A stretch of 11,354 nt of DNA, taken from NCBI GenBank assembly GCA_002395085.1, contig DGVV01000117.1, forward strand, positions 27,484 to 38,837, in the 5' to 3' direction. The notes beneath the pieces were generated by a model. That model ran no database searches. It was not told where the DNA came from and was given only the letters and a program-made list of their open reading frames with translations. Position numbers and translations under genes: made by a program. The stretch is from Ruminococcus sp. UBA4275 (GTDB lineage: Bacteria > Bacillota > Clostridia > Oscillospirales > Ruminococcaceae). Positions 6,110 through 11,354 of this stretch are shown here, piece after piece; position 1 is the first letter of the stretch, and every line of letters starts with the position of its first letter.

Positions 6110-7603
6110 TTACTGATGCAGACCGTTCTCTGCCGTATCTGTGACCGCATCAAACTGCATATTTGCGTATGTTTTCTGCGGAATCTCAATCAGGAACAGC
6201 CAGTACGCCATATCAGCGGTCATGGTTTGCGGCACCTGCCGGCTGATCGTCACCGTTGCGGTCTGATCCGCTGCTGTGATGATGCCTGCAAACGTATCCG
6301 TGATGGAACCGCTGCCCTCTGTGACGGAGACTGCCAGCACCATCTGATTTGCGAAGAAATCCTCGCTGTATTTCTGCATGGCATCATGCAGCGTCGGTGC
6401 AGAGCTGAACACGCCTTCCGTGAAATGGGCGCTGACATAGGCTTCCAGCTCAGCCGCACTTCTGCACGCCTTGACGGGCAGGTGCATATAATCGGTAAGA
6501 TTCAGGCGCTCGGCGTTGTCGCAGTCAACTTCGGCGCCTTCTTTCAGCCCGACGCGCACGGTCTGACACTGTGTATTCGCAAGGCTCTGCCGCAGGAGCG
6601 ACTGCGTATAGATTTGCAGGATTCTCAGCGCATCTTCGATTTGCACGACGCCGTCGCCGTCCGTATCTGCTGCGATGAACTGCGCCGCAGTCAGCGGGTT
6701 TTCCTGCTTCATCAGATTCACAGCGGTATACGCTTGCAACACGGTGATTGCATCGTCCAGATCGACTTTGCCGTTTCCGTCCGCATCGCCGGAAAGATAA
6801 TCCTGATGCACGACCGGCATCACAGTAAAGCTGCGGATGCTAGACGGATAGTCAATCGCATTTGCCAGACCGCGTACCCACGCAAAGCTGATGTCATCCC
6901 GCGCTTCCAGTTTTTCGCAAAGCGCTGCTGCATCTTCCAGCTTCAGTTCAACCGTCTTGCCGGTTTCCTTGTCGGTCGGATACCAGCCGTTCAGATTCTG
7001 AATGTAGTGATAATCTGCGGTATTCAGCGCGTTTGCGTCGATTTCGTATCCATCAGCGGCGTCAATCCGGAGCGGTGCGGCATCCGTGCCGTAATAGTAT
7101 TCCGGATTCATAATGTGCGCTGTCAGAATGCCGACCGGTTCCAGCGCAGGATTCTCTGCGCAGAAAGCCATGACCGCATCATAGCTTTTGCCACTCACGA
7201 TGTAAAGCGTCTCGCGGGTCACGCCGTCGATCAGATTCAGCGGCATCGTTTCCTCGTCAAATGCGTATTCATAGCTGCTGTTGCGCGCTTTCAGGTATTC
7301 ATCGTAGGTCTGGACGGTCACCTTGCCTTCTGCATCCGGCTTGATCTGTTCGGGGTCGGTACAGCGGCAGGCGATGCCTTCATAGTTATCACGGGTTTTG
7401 TAGCCGACAATATCACCGTCAGCGGGCTTGCAGGGTACGGAAACCTCTCCGCGGGAATCAAACACGGCGCATTTCTCCATGACAGTTCTGCGCACATCGG
7501 TGGCAGTGAAGGACGTTTCATCCGCTGCAAAGGCTACAGAAACGAGTCCCGATGCAGATAGCATTGCAGCCAGCATCAACGATACAATTCTCATTTTCTT
7601 CAT
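6110..7603 (-). CDS. Secreted protein with an internal type I dockerin
   Basis: This 497-residue exported protein starts at 7603 behind AGGAGG with 7-base spacing. A signal peptide (MKKMRIVSLMLAAMLSASG, cleavage likely after VAFA, residue 26) is followed by an unrecognised domain at about 27-265. A dockerin follows at about 271-337, then a C-terminal domain at about 345-490. The dockerin has two calcium loops: Asp273, Asp275, Asn277, Asp281 and Asp284; then Asp313, Asp315, Asp317, Gln321 and Asp324. Each is followed by a helix ending LQAYT or LQIYT. Residues at loop positions 10-11 are Leu-Asp and Ile-Glu. Dockerins bind cohesins on scaffoldins, so the protein is probably displayed on a cellulosome or cell-surface complex. 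I see no glycoside hydrolase motif. The C-terminal part, with a hydrophobic strand near LAVSV and a YWLFLIEIP strand, recalls PrcB-C-like domains, but this is a weak guess. It ends at a strong terminator. Confidence 0.9.
   Translation of the reverse strand: MKKMRIVSLMLAAMLSASGLVSVAFAADETSFTATDVRRTVMEKCAVFDSRGEVSVPCKPADGDIVGYKTRDNYEGIACRCTDPEQIKPDAEGKVTVQTYDEYLKARNSSYEYAFDEETMPLNLIDGVTRETLYIVSGKSYDAVMAFCAENPALEPVGILTAHIMNPEYYYGTDAAPLRIDAADGYEIDANALNTADYHYIQNLNGWYPTDKETGKTVELKLEDAAALCEKLEARDDISFAWVRGLANAIDYPSSIRSFTVMPVVHQDYLSGDADGNGKVDLDDAITVLQAYTAVNLMKQENPLTAAQFIAADTDGDGVVQIEDALRILQIYTQSLLRQSLANTQCQTVRVGLKEGAEVDCDNAERLNLTDYMHLPVKACRSAAELEAYVSAHFTEGVFSSAPTLHDAMQKYSEDFFANQMVLAVSVTEGSGSITDTFAGIITAADQTATVTISRQVPQTMTADMAYWLFLIEIPQKTYANMQFDAVTDTAENGLHQ
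6593..6793 (-). other. Dockerin type I module (two calcium-binding repeats)
   Basis: This segment encodes residues 271-337 of the secreted protein. It holds two F-hand repeats, beginning GDADGNGKVDLDDA and ADTDGDGVVQIEDA, each with the dockerin ligand spacing 1-3-5-9-12. The second loop has Gln rather than Asp or Asn at position 9. Most dockerins sit at a C-terminus; here about 160 residues follow. Confidence 0.93.
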
Positions 7604-7624
7604 GGTAATTCCTCCTGTTTGAGT

Positions 7625-7654
7625 GCGGGATATTTCTCCGGAGCGGCATCCCGC
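7625..7654. other. Hairpin in the leader of the dockerin gene
   Basis: GCGGGAT (7625-7631) and ATCCCGC (7648-7654) are perfect inverted arms. The intervening 16 bases contain the palindrome CTCCGGAG (7636-7643). The structure lies just upstream of the ribosome site of the minus-strand dockerin gene and would form in its 5' leader. It could affect mRNA stability or translation. On the plus strand TTTT follows the stem, so it could also act as a weak terminator in that direction. Confidence 0.45.
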
Positions 7655-7720
7655 TTTTGCCGTTCATCTATATATTCGGAATCTCACGGAAAAACCTCAC
7701 ACATTTTTTGGCTTTTTTTC

Positions 7721-7742
7721 AATTTGTAAGATTTCACAAATT
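7721..7742. promoter_or_regulatory. Palindromic operator candidate in the divergent intergenic region
   Basis: AATTTGT (7721-7727) and ACAAATT (7736-7742) form a perfect 7-bp inverted repeat with an 8-base spacer, typical in size for a dimeric repressor site. It overlaps the candidate -35 of the symporter promoter and lies in the 227-base gap between divergent genes, so it could control either one. No cognate regulator is encoded here. Confidence 0.4.
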
Positions 7743-7759
7743 TGCCGCGCAATTATAAA
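7731..7759 (+). promoter_or_regulatory. Candidate promoter of the AGCS symporter gene
   Basis: TATAAA at 7754-7759 is a good -10 element. The best -35 at 17-base spacing is ATTTCA (7731-7736), which matches only three consensus positions and lies inside the palindrome at 7721-7742. Transcription would begin near 7766, about 65 bases before the start codon. Confidence 0.35.
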
Positions 7760-7830
7760 CATATTGCACAAATACATTGCGCATCATCTGCCGTTTGCGC
7801 GCATACAATTTCCCGAATGGGGGGATACAG

Positions 7831-9117
7831 ATGCAATGGCTCACAATGACAAACCGGTTGCTGTGGGAATGGCTGCTGCCGGTTCTGCTGACGGCTGCTG
7901 CGATCGTATGCGGGGTGCGGCAGCGCGGGAGACCGGTTCGCGGCTTCACACGGCTGCTGCGGAATACTTACGGCAGCCTGCTGCGGCGCGGTGCAGATGC
8001 CGATACGCGGCAGCAGCGCCGGGTTTTCGCCGCAGCACTCGCCGCGACAATGGGTACAGGCAATCTGACCGGCACGGCACTTGCGCTGATGCAGGGCGGG
8101 GCAGGTGCGCTGCTGTGGATGTGGGTATCTGCGCTGCTGGGAATGTTCCTCGTGTATGCAGAAAACCGTCTCGGAATGCGGTACGGCGGGGGGACGGTGG
8201 GGTATCTGCGGCACGGGCTGGGGAGCAGGCATCTCGCAGCGATTTTCGCGCTGTTATGCGCCATTTCTGCGCTTGGCATGGGCTGTATGGTTCAGAGTAA
8301 TACGGCTGCGCAGACGCTGGCAGTATACGGCATACCGGTGACTTGGAGCGGATTGCTGACGGCTGCGGTTCTGCTGCTTGTTCTGACGGGCGGTGCGCGG
8401 CGGGTACAGTATGCGGCTGCATGGCTGATGCCGGTGCTGTGCGGGGCGTACCTGCTGATCTGCGCGGTAATTCTGCTGCTGCACTTGCGGGAGATTCCGC
8501 TGCTGCTGAAGCGGATTCTGCTTGAGGCGATGGGCATACGGGCTGCCGGACAGGGAATCTCCGCGGCTGCAATGCTGGCTGCACTCAGTACCGGATTGCG
8601 CCGCGGGATTTTCTCGAATGAAGCGGGGCTGGGCAGTTCAGCGATGCTGCATTCCGATGCGCCTTTTCGGGATGCCGAAATGCAGGGACAGTGGGCAGCC
8701 GCGGAGGTGTTTGCGGATACCGTCATCTGCTGCACCGCGACTGCGCTGGTTTTGCTGCTTGCGCCTGTTCCGCCGGCAGGGGAGGCGGCAGGCTGGCTGA
8801 TTATGGCTTTCAGGGGACTGCTTGGGAATGCAGCAGGCGGATTTCTTGCGGGCTGCACCGTTTTGCTGGCATTCGGAACGATGCTGGGCTGGTATCCGTG
8901 CGGGGCGGCGTGTATGCGTTATCTGTTTGGAAATCACGGAGATGCGCCCTTTCTGACACTGTATGTGCTGTGCGCATTTGCTGCTGCACACGGGAATCCG
9001 GCATGGGTCTGGGCGTTGTGCGATCTCTGCAACGGTCTGATGTCTCTGCCAAATCTTTATGCGCTGCTGCGTCTGCGGGAGACGGTTTATCCCGAAAAAA
9101 AACGGAGAATCCGGTGA
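7831..9117 (+). CDS. Sodium/amino acid symporter, AGCS (alanine/glycine:cation symporter) family
   Basis: This 428-residue polytopic membrane protein probably imports a small neutral amino acid such as alanine or glycine with Na+. AGCS landmarks are in order: ATMGTGNLTG (72-81), the GGAGALLWMWVSALLGMF helix (89-106) ending in the family's conserved Glu111 (VYAEN), GLRRGIFSNEAGLGSS (255-270), FGTMLGWYPCG (348-358), and a C-terminal NGLMSLPNLYALL (401-413). Ten or so hydrophobic helices are evident. The start at 7831 follows a run of six Gs. The open frame extends upstream to 7777 without a ribosome site, and MTNRLL at 7846 is an alternative. The protein is at the short end of the family, and its first 60 residues are diverged and Arg-rich (RQRGRPVRGFTRLL). 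It is very rich in Leu and Ala with GC-rich codons. It is monocistronic: the stop codon sits inside the terminator hairpin. Substrate identity is inferred from the family only. Confidence 0.88.
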   Translation: MQWLTMTNRLLWEWLLPVLLTAAAIVCGVRQRGRPVRGFTRLLRNTYGSLLRRGADADTRQQRRVFAAALAATMGTGNLTGTALALMQGGAGALLWMWVSALLGMFLVYAENRLGMRYGGGTVGYLRHGLGSRHLAAIFALLCAISALGMGCMVQSNTAAQTLAVYGIPVTWSGLLTAAVLLLVLTGGARRVQYAAAWLMPVLCGAYLLICAVILLLHLREIPLLLKRILLEAMGIRAAGQGISAAAMLAALSTGLRRGIFSNEAGLGSSAMLHSDAPFRDAEMQGQWAAAEVFADTVICCTATALVLLLAPVPPAGEAAGWLIMAFRGLLGNAAGGFLAGCTVLLAFGTMLGWYPCGAACMRYLFGNHGDAPFLTLYVLCAFAAAHGNPAWVWALCDLCNGLMSLPNLYALLRLRETVYPEKKRRIR

Positions 9118-9136
9118 CAGATTCTCCGCTTTATTT
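9095..9136. terminator. Bidirectional terminator overlapping the symporter stop codon
   Basis: CGGAGAATC (9103-9111) and GATTCTCCG (9120-9128) form a perfect 9-bp stem. The 8-base loop contains the symporter's TGA stop (9115-9117). On the plus strand CTTTATTTT follows. On the minus strand eight Ts follow the stem (plus-strand As at 9095-9102), so it is an even better terminator for the minus-strand membrane-protein gene that ends at 9180. Confidence 0.88.
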
Positions 9137-9179
9137 TGCAGATGCAGCGTTTCAGAATGCGGCGCTGCGCGGTTGCTGT

Positions 9180-9659
9180 TCAGTCCTTGCGGTCACCCGT
9201 CTGTGCGGGATTGACGCCGTTTCGCTTCATCAAAAAGCGCAGGAACAGCGGTGTCAGAATGAAGATCAGCACATAGCCGACAATCATGCTGACAATCAGG
9301 GATTTCAGCAGCATCGGGACAAAGGGCGGCTGCGCACCGTGTGCAACCGCGCTGCGGTAACCCAGCAGCACATTGCACAGGGTGATGATCGGGGTATAAA
9401 TCAGGTCTGAAATCAGGCTGGTGAAAAGTCTGCCTTTCAGCGAAGCGAATTCGATATTGGCTTTGCGGCAGGCGGCACTTCCAACCTTCTGCATCGGCAG
9501 CAGAAAACCGATCACAAGGCCGACAGCAATGCTGATAACGGTGCTGATGAGAAATCCGGTCAGCGAAAAACGTCCGGACATCAGATTGCCCAGCAAGGAG
9601 AGCAGAACACTCAGCGTCACACTCATCAGGATACTCATTTGCATTCCGATTTTTTTCAT
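9180..9659 (-). CDS. Four-helix integral membrane protein of unknown function
   Basis: This is a 159-residue membrane protein. The start at 9659 (MKKIGMQMSI) has GGAGG with 7-8 base spacing; an ATG at 9677 lies ahead of that ribosome site and is rejected. Predicted helices are at about 7-27, 34-54, 80-100 and 117-141. A polar cytoplasm-like loop (MQKVGSAACRKANIEFASLKGR, 56-77) lies between helices 2 and 3, and the tail is charged. The arrangement looks like two related two-helix halves. The end of each half (FLLP near 52-55; ILTPLFLRFLMKR near 134-146) recalls DUF2798-type small membrane proteins, but I hold this only weakly. It begins 18 bases after the stop of the FAD-dependent dehydrogenase gene and shares its transcript, so the two products may work together. 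No active-site residues are visible. Confidence 0.82.
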   Translation of the reverse strand: MKKIGMQMSILMSVTLSVLLSLLGNLMSGRFSLTGFLISTVISIAVGLVIGFLLPMQKVGSAACRKANIEFASLKGRLFTSLISDLIYTPIITLCNVLLGYRSAVAHGAQPPFVPMLLKSLIVSMIVGYVLIFILTPLFLRFLMKRNGVNPAQTGDRKD

Positions 9660-9677
9660 TTTAATTCCTCCGTGCAT

Positions 9678-11054
9678 TCAGTTTTCCTGCAAGATGTGCC
9701 GCGCAACGTGTACGCCGCTTGCAGATGCGTGTGAGAGGGAGTGGGTCACACCGGAACAGTCTCCGATGACATACAGACCCTCATGTCTGGTCTGGAGATT
9801 GCTGTCAATCTCGACTTCCATGTTGTAGAATTTGACCTCGACGCCGTACAGCAGCGTATCGTCATTTGCCGTGCCTGGCGCAATTTTATCGAGCGCATAG
9901 ATCATCTCAATGATGCCGTCGAGGATGCGCTTGGGTATGACAAGGCTGAGGTCACCGGGCTGTGCGGCGAGGGTCGGCACAACAAAACTCTCCGCAATGC
10001 GGGTTGCGTTGCTGCGTCTGCCGCGGATGAGGTCTCCGAAGCGCTGCACAATCACACCGCCGCCGAGCATATTGGAGAGCCGGGCGATGCTTTCGCCGTA
10101 GCCGTTGCTGTCGCGGAAAGGCTCGGAGAAATGTTTGCTGACCAGCAGCGCGAAGTTGGTATTATCGGTATGGAGCGCGGGGTCTTCATAGCTGTGGCCG
10201 TTGACGGTGACGATGCCGTTGGTATTTTCGTTGACTACGACGCCGTGCGGATTCATGCAGAAGGTACGCACGAGGTCTTCAAACTGTTTGGTGCGGTAGA
10301 CGATTTTGCTCTCGTAAAGTTCATCTGTGAGGTGGGAGAAAACCGCCGCAGGCAATTCCACGCGCACACCGATGTCCACGCGGTTGGAGCGTGTGGGGAT
10401 GCTGAGTGCCGTGCAGACAGATTCCATCCATTTGCTGCCGCTGCGGCCAACGGAAATCACGCAGATTCTTCCGGAATACTCATTCCCGCCTGCGCGGAGA
10501 AGATAGCCGTTTTCGGTCTGCGAGACGGTTTCGATCTCTGTTCGGAAATGAAAATCCACCTGATCTTTCAGGGCGTTATAGAGGTTTTCCAGCACGATGT
10601 AATTGATGTCTGTACCAAGATGCCGTACCTGTGCATCCAGCAAATGGAGATCATTCTCGAAGCATTTTTTCTTGATGGCGGTATTGGCAGTTGAATAGAG
10701 TTTTGTTCCCTCTCCGCCGTATTGCAGATTGATCTGATCGACATAGCGCATGAGATCCAGTGCCTCCTGCTTGCCGATATATTCATACAGTGTACCGCCG
10801 AACTGATTGGTGATATTGTATTTGCCGTCTGAGAATGCACCTGCACCGCCGAAACCGTTCATAATGGCGCAGGTTTTGCAACGGATGCAGCTCTTGATTT
10901 TCTTTCCGTCGATCGGACATTTCCGCGCACTGAGCGGATTTCCGCACTCAAATACGCCGATCTTCAGACCGCGGTTTTCTTTGCACAGCTCATACGCCGT
11001 GAAGATGCCGCCCGGTCCTGCACCGACGATTACGACATCATATTCCTGCCGCAA
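9678..11054 (-). CDS. FAD-dependent dehydrogenase, COG2509-like, with four-cysteine cluster
   Basis: This 458-residue flavoprotein uses a TTG start at 11054. GAGGGGGAG lies 6 bases upstream, an in-frame TAA lies just before it, and the first in-frame ATG would delete the nucleotide-binding motif. The N-terminal Rossmann motif VVIVGAGPGGIFTAYEL (7-23) binds the ADP of FAD, with FECG (35-38) at the end of strand 2. Next come Cys46, Cys56, Cys59 and Cys62 in CPIDGKKIKSCIRCKTC, then GFGGAGAFSDGKYN (67-80), a hallmark I associate with the COG2509 'uncharacterised FAD-dependent dehydrogenase' group. VISVGRSGSKWM (199-210) and the C-terminal GLYVIGDCSGVTHSLSHA (426-443) complete the FAD fold. The cysteines could ligate an iron-sulfur cluster, but this is inferred from spacing. 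The reaction and partner are unknown. It is first in an operon with the membrane-protein gene and has a good promoter about 60 bases upstream. Confidence 0.9.
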   Translation of the reverse strand: MRQEYDVVIVGAGPGGIFTAYELCKENRGLKIGVFECGNPLSARKCPIDGKKIKSCIRCKTCAIMNGFGGAGAFSDGKYNITNQFGGTLYEYIGKQEALDLMRYVDQINLQYGGEGTKLYSTANTAIKKKCFENDLHLLDAQVRHLGTDINYIVLENLYNALKDQVDFHFRTEIETVSQTENGYLLRAGGNEYSGRICVISVGRSGSKWMESVCTALSIPTRSNRVDIGVRVELPAAVFSHLTDELYESKIVYRTKQFEDLVRTFCMNPHGVVVNENTNGIVTVNGHSYEDPALHTDNTNFALLVSKHFSEPFRDSNGYGESIARLSNMLGGGVIVQRFGDLIRGRRSNATRIAESFVVPTLAAQPGDLSLVIPKRILDGIIEMIYALDKIAPGTANDDTLLYGVEVKFYNMEVEIDSNLQTRHEGLYVIGDCSGVTHSLSHASASGVHVARHILQEN

Positions 11055-11113
11055 TGAAATCTCCCCCTCATATTATGATCCTGCAAATCCGCATAAGCCG
11101 GATCGCTGAATTT

Positions 11114-11142
11114 ATTATACCATATTATACCGAAAAGTGCAA
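11114..11142 (-). promoter_or_regulatory. Promoter of the FAD-dehydrogenase operon
   Basis: On the minus strand, TTGCAC (plus-strand 11137-11142) and TATAAT (11114-11119) are separated by exactly 17 bases. A second TATAAT lies 10 bases upstream, at 11124-11129, inside the spacer. Transcription should start near 11107, leaving a leader of about 53 bases before the TTG start. The whole element belongs to the proximal copy of the tandem repeat at 11115-11305. Confidence 0.7.
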
Positions 11143-11195
11143 TGGGAGAAGGAAAAACAATTTTGACCTTTCGCTTCCTGAGAATAAAAACGGAG

Positions 11196-11210
11196 CCGCG
11201 CACGGCGCGG
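11196..11210. other. GC hairpin closing repeat copy 1
   Basis: CCGCGC (11196-11201) and GCGCGG (11205-11210) pair around ACG. On the minus strand it is followed by CTCCG and five Ts, so it may act as a weak terminator for anything transcribed from upstream. It abuts the -10 element of copy 2. Confidence 0.6.
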
Positions 11211-11238
11211 TTATACCATATTATATTGTAAAATTCAA
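11210..11238 (-). promoter_or_regulatory. Second, promoter-like element in repeat copy 2
   Basis: On the minus strand, TTGAAT (plus-strand 11233-11238) and TATAAC (11210-11215) stand 17 bases apart, the same geometry as the proximal promoter in copy 1. A further TATAAT lies at 11220-11225. The predicted start falls in the GC hairpin at 11196-11210. It may be a tandem promoter for the dehydrogenase operon or a decayed copy. Confidence 0.45.
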
Positions 11239-11290
11239 TGGCGCAGAGGAAAAAAAGCGACACAGTCTGCCGATTGATATGAAAACGGAG

Positions 11291-11305
11291 GGCGGCACTG
11301 CCGCC
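11291..11305. other. GC hairpin closing repeat copy 2
   Basis: GGCGGCA (11291-11297) and TGCCGCC (11299-11305) are perfect inverted arms. On the minus strand CTCCGTTTTC follows, as after the hairpin of copy 1. Beyond it, 11306-11354 holds a small stem, ATCGC/GCGAT (11325-11337), and an ATTATAAT box near 11340. I see no gene there. Confidence 0.55.
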
Positions 11306-11354
11306 TCAGCTTGTCGATAAAGGTATCGCTGCGCGATGATTATAATGGGGCGCT

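Larger units (their letters stand above)
11115..11305. repeat. Two contiguous copies of a ~96-bp promoter-hairpin unit
   Basis: Copy 1 spans 11115-11210 and copy 2 spans 11211-11305, head to tail. Conserved blocks in order on the plus strand are: an identical 15-base TTATACCATATTATA (11115-11129, 11211-11225); AAAA followed shortly by CAATGG; GGAAAAA; AAAACGGAG; and a closing GC-rich hairpin. Roughly 25 bases between GGAAAAA and AAAACGGAG differ between copies. The hairpin arms also differ in sequence (CCGCGC/GCGCGG against GGCGGCA/TGCCGCC) yet pair perfectly in both. On the minus strand each unit reads hairpin, CTCCGTTTT, a variable part, then a -35/-10 pair with 17-base spacing. It is an intergenic structured repeat of unknown function. 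Confidence 0.75.

Noticed and set aside
6050..7561. Plus-strand open frame of 503 codons opposite the dockerin gene
   Set aside because: It covers the antisense of a gene with a signal peptide and dockerin, has no ribosome site of note, overlaps the terminator at 6071-6106, and yields a low-complexity Arg/His/Cys-rich product.
7623..8300. Plus-strand open frame of 225 codons overlapping the symporter start
   Set aside because: It runs out of frame through the symporter gene and through the regulatory region; the translation becomes Arg/Ala/Cys-rich in the overlap, a shadow pattern.
9741..10694. Plus-strand open frame of 317 codons opposite the FAD-dehydrogenase gene
   Set aside because: It is a mirror of the dehydrogenase coding frame. 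The translation resembles reverse-strand codon usage and has no domain.
11030..11263. Minus-strand small ORF ending inside the dehydrogenase gene
   Set aside because: It spans the dehydrogenase promoter and ribosome site and overlaps its start in another frame; no ribosome site supports it.
11115..11305. CRISPR array
   Set aside because: There are only two units, with several short conserved blocks instead of one repeat of 25-37 bases, and no cas genes nearby.
11054..11320. Plus-strand small ORF with an internally repeated IPYY-x-x-K-x-NG peptide
   Set aside because: The peptide repeat follows from the ~96-bp DNA repeat. The two copies fall out of the same reading frame before the hairpin, and there is no ribosome site, so coding is unlikely. 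It would be worth revisiting if the frame proves conserved elsewhere.

Overview
The window looks like chromosomal DNA from an anaerobic Gram-positive gut or rumen bacterium of the Oscillospiraceae, probably Ruminococcus-like. The support is a secreted protein with a type I dockerin module (the plug-in module of cellulosomes), strong AGGAGG-type ribosome binding sites, sigma-A-type promoters and moderately GC-rich DNA. Genus and species cannot be fixed from sequence alone. I see no mobile element, CRISPR array, tRNA or rRNA. Eight protein-coding genes and one small hypothetical gene fill almost all of the window.

Bases 126-4718 (minus strand) form a tight three-gene operon, read from right to left. 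It encodes an 801-residue duplicated FtsX/MacB-type ABC permease, its LolD/MacB-type ATPase, and a lipoprotein that resembles the peptidase C45 / acyltransferase group of Ntn hydrolases. An extended -10 promoter overlapping an inverted repeat precedes it. A GC-rich hairpin lies beyond its end, at the window edge. The likely theme is an envelope transporter paired with a surface-anchored amide hydrolase, possibly for defence against or processing of a peptide or acylated amine.

Bases 4830-6106 (plus strand) start from a perfect consensus promoter, divergent from the ABC operon. They carry a SpoU/TrmH-family RNA 2'-O-methyltransferase and a 98-residue protein of unknown function, closed by a hairpin terminator. 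That terminator also serves the converging gene on the other strand.

Bases 6110-7603 (minus strand) encode a secreted 497-residue protein whose dockerin sits in the middle, between two non-catalytic-looking domains. A divergent intergenic region with a 7-bp-arm palindrome separates it from a plus-strand AGCS-family sodium/amino acid symporter (7831-9117). The symporter's stop codon lies inside a bidirectional terminator.

Bases 9180-11054 (minus strand) hold a two-gene operon: a COG2509-like FAD-dependent dehydrogenase that starts with TTG and carries a four-cysteine cluster, then a four-helix membrane protein. Upstream, 11115-11305 contains two contiguous copies of a roughly 96-bp unit. Each copy combines a promoter-like AT block with a GC hairpin whose sequence differs between copies while its pairing is kept. 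This is the most unusual non-coding structure in the window.
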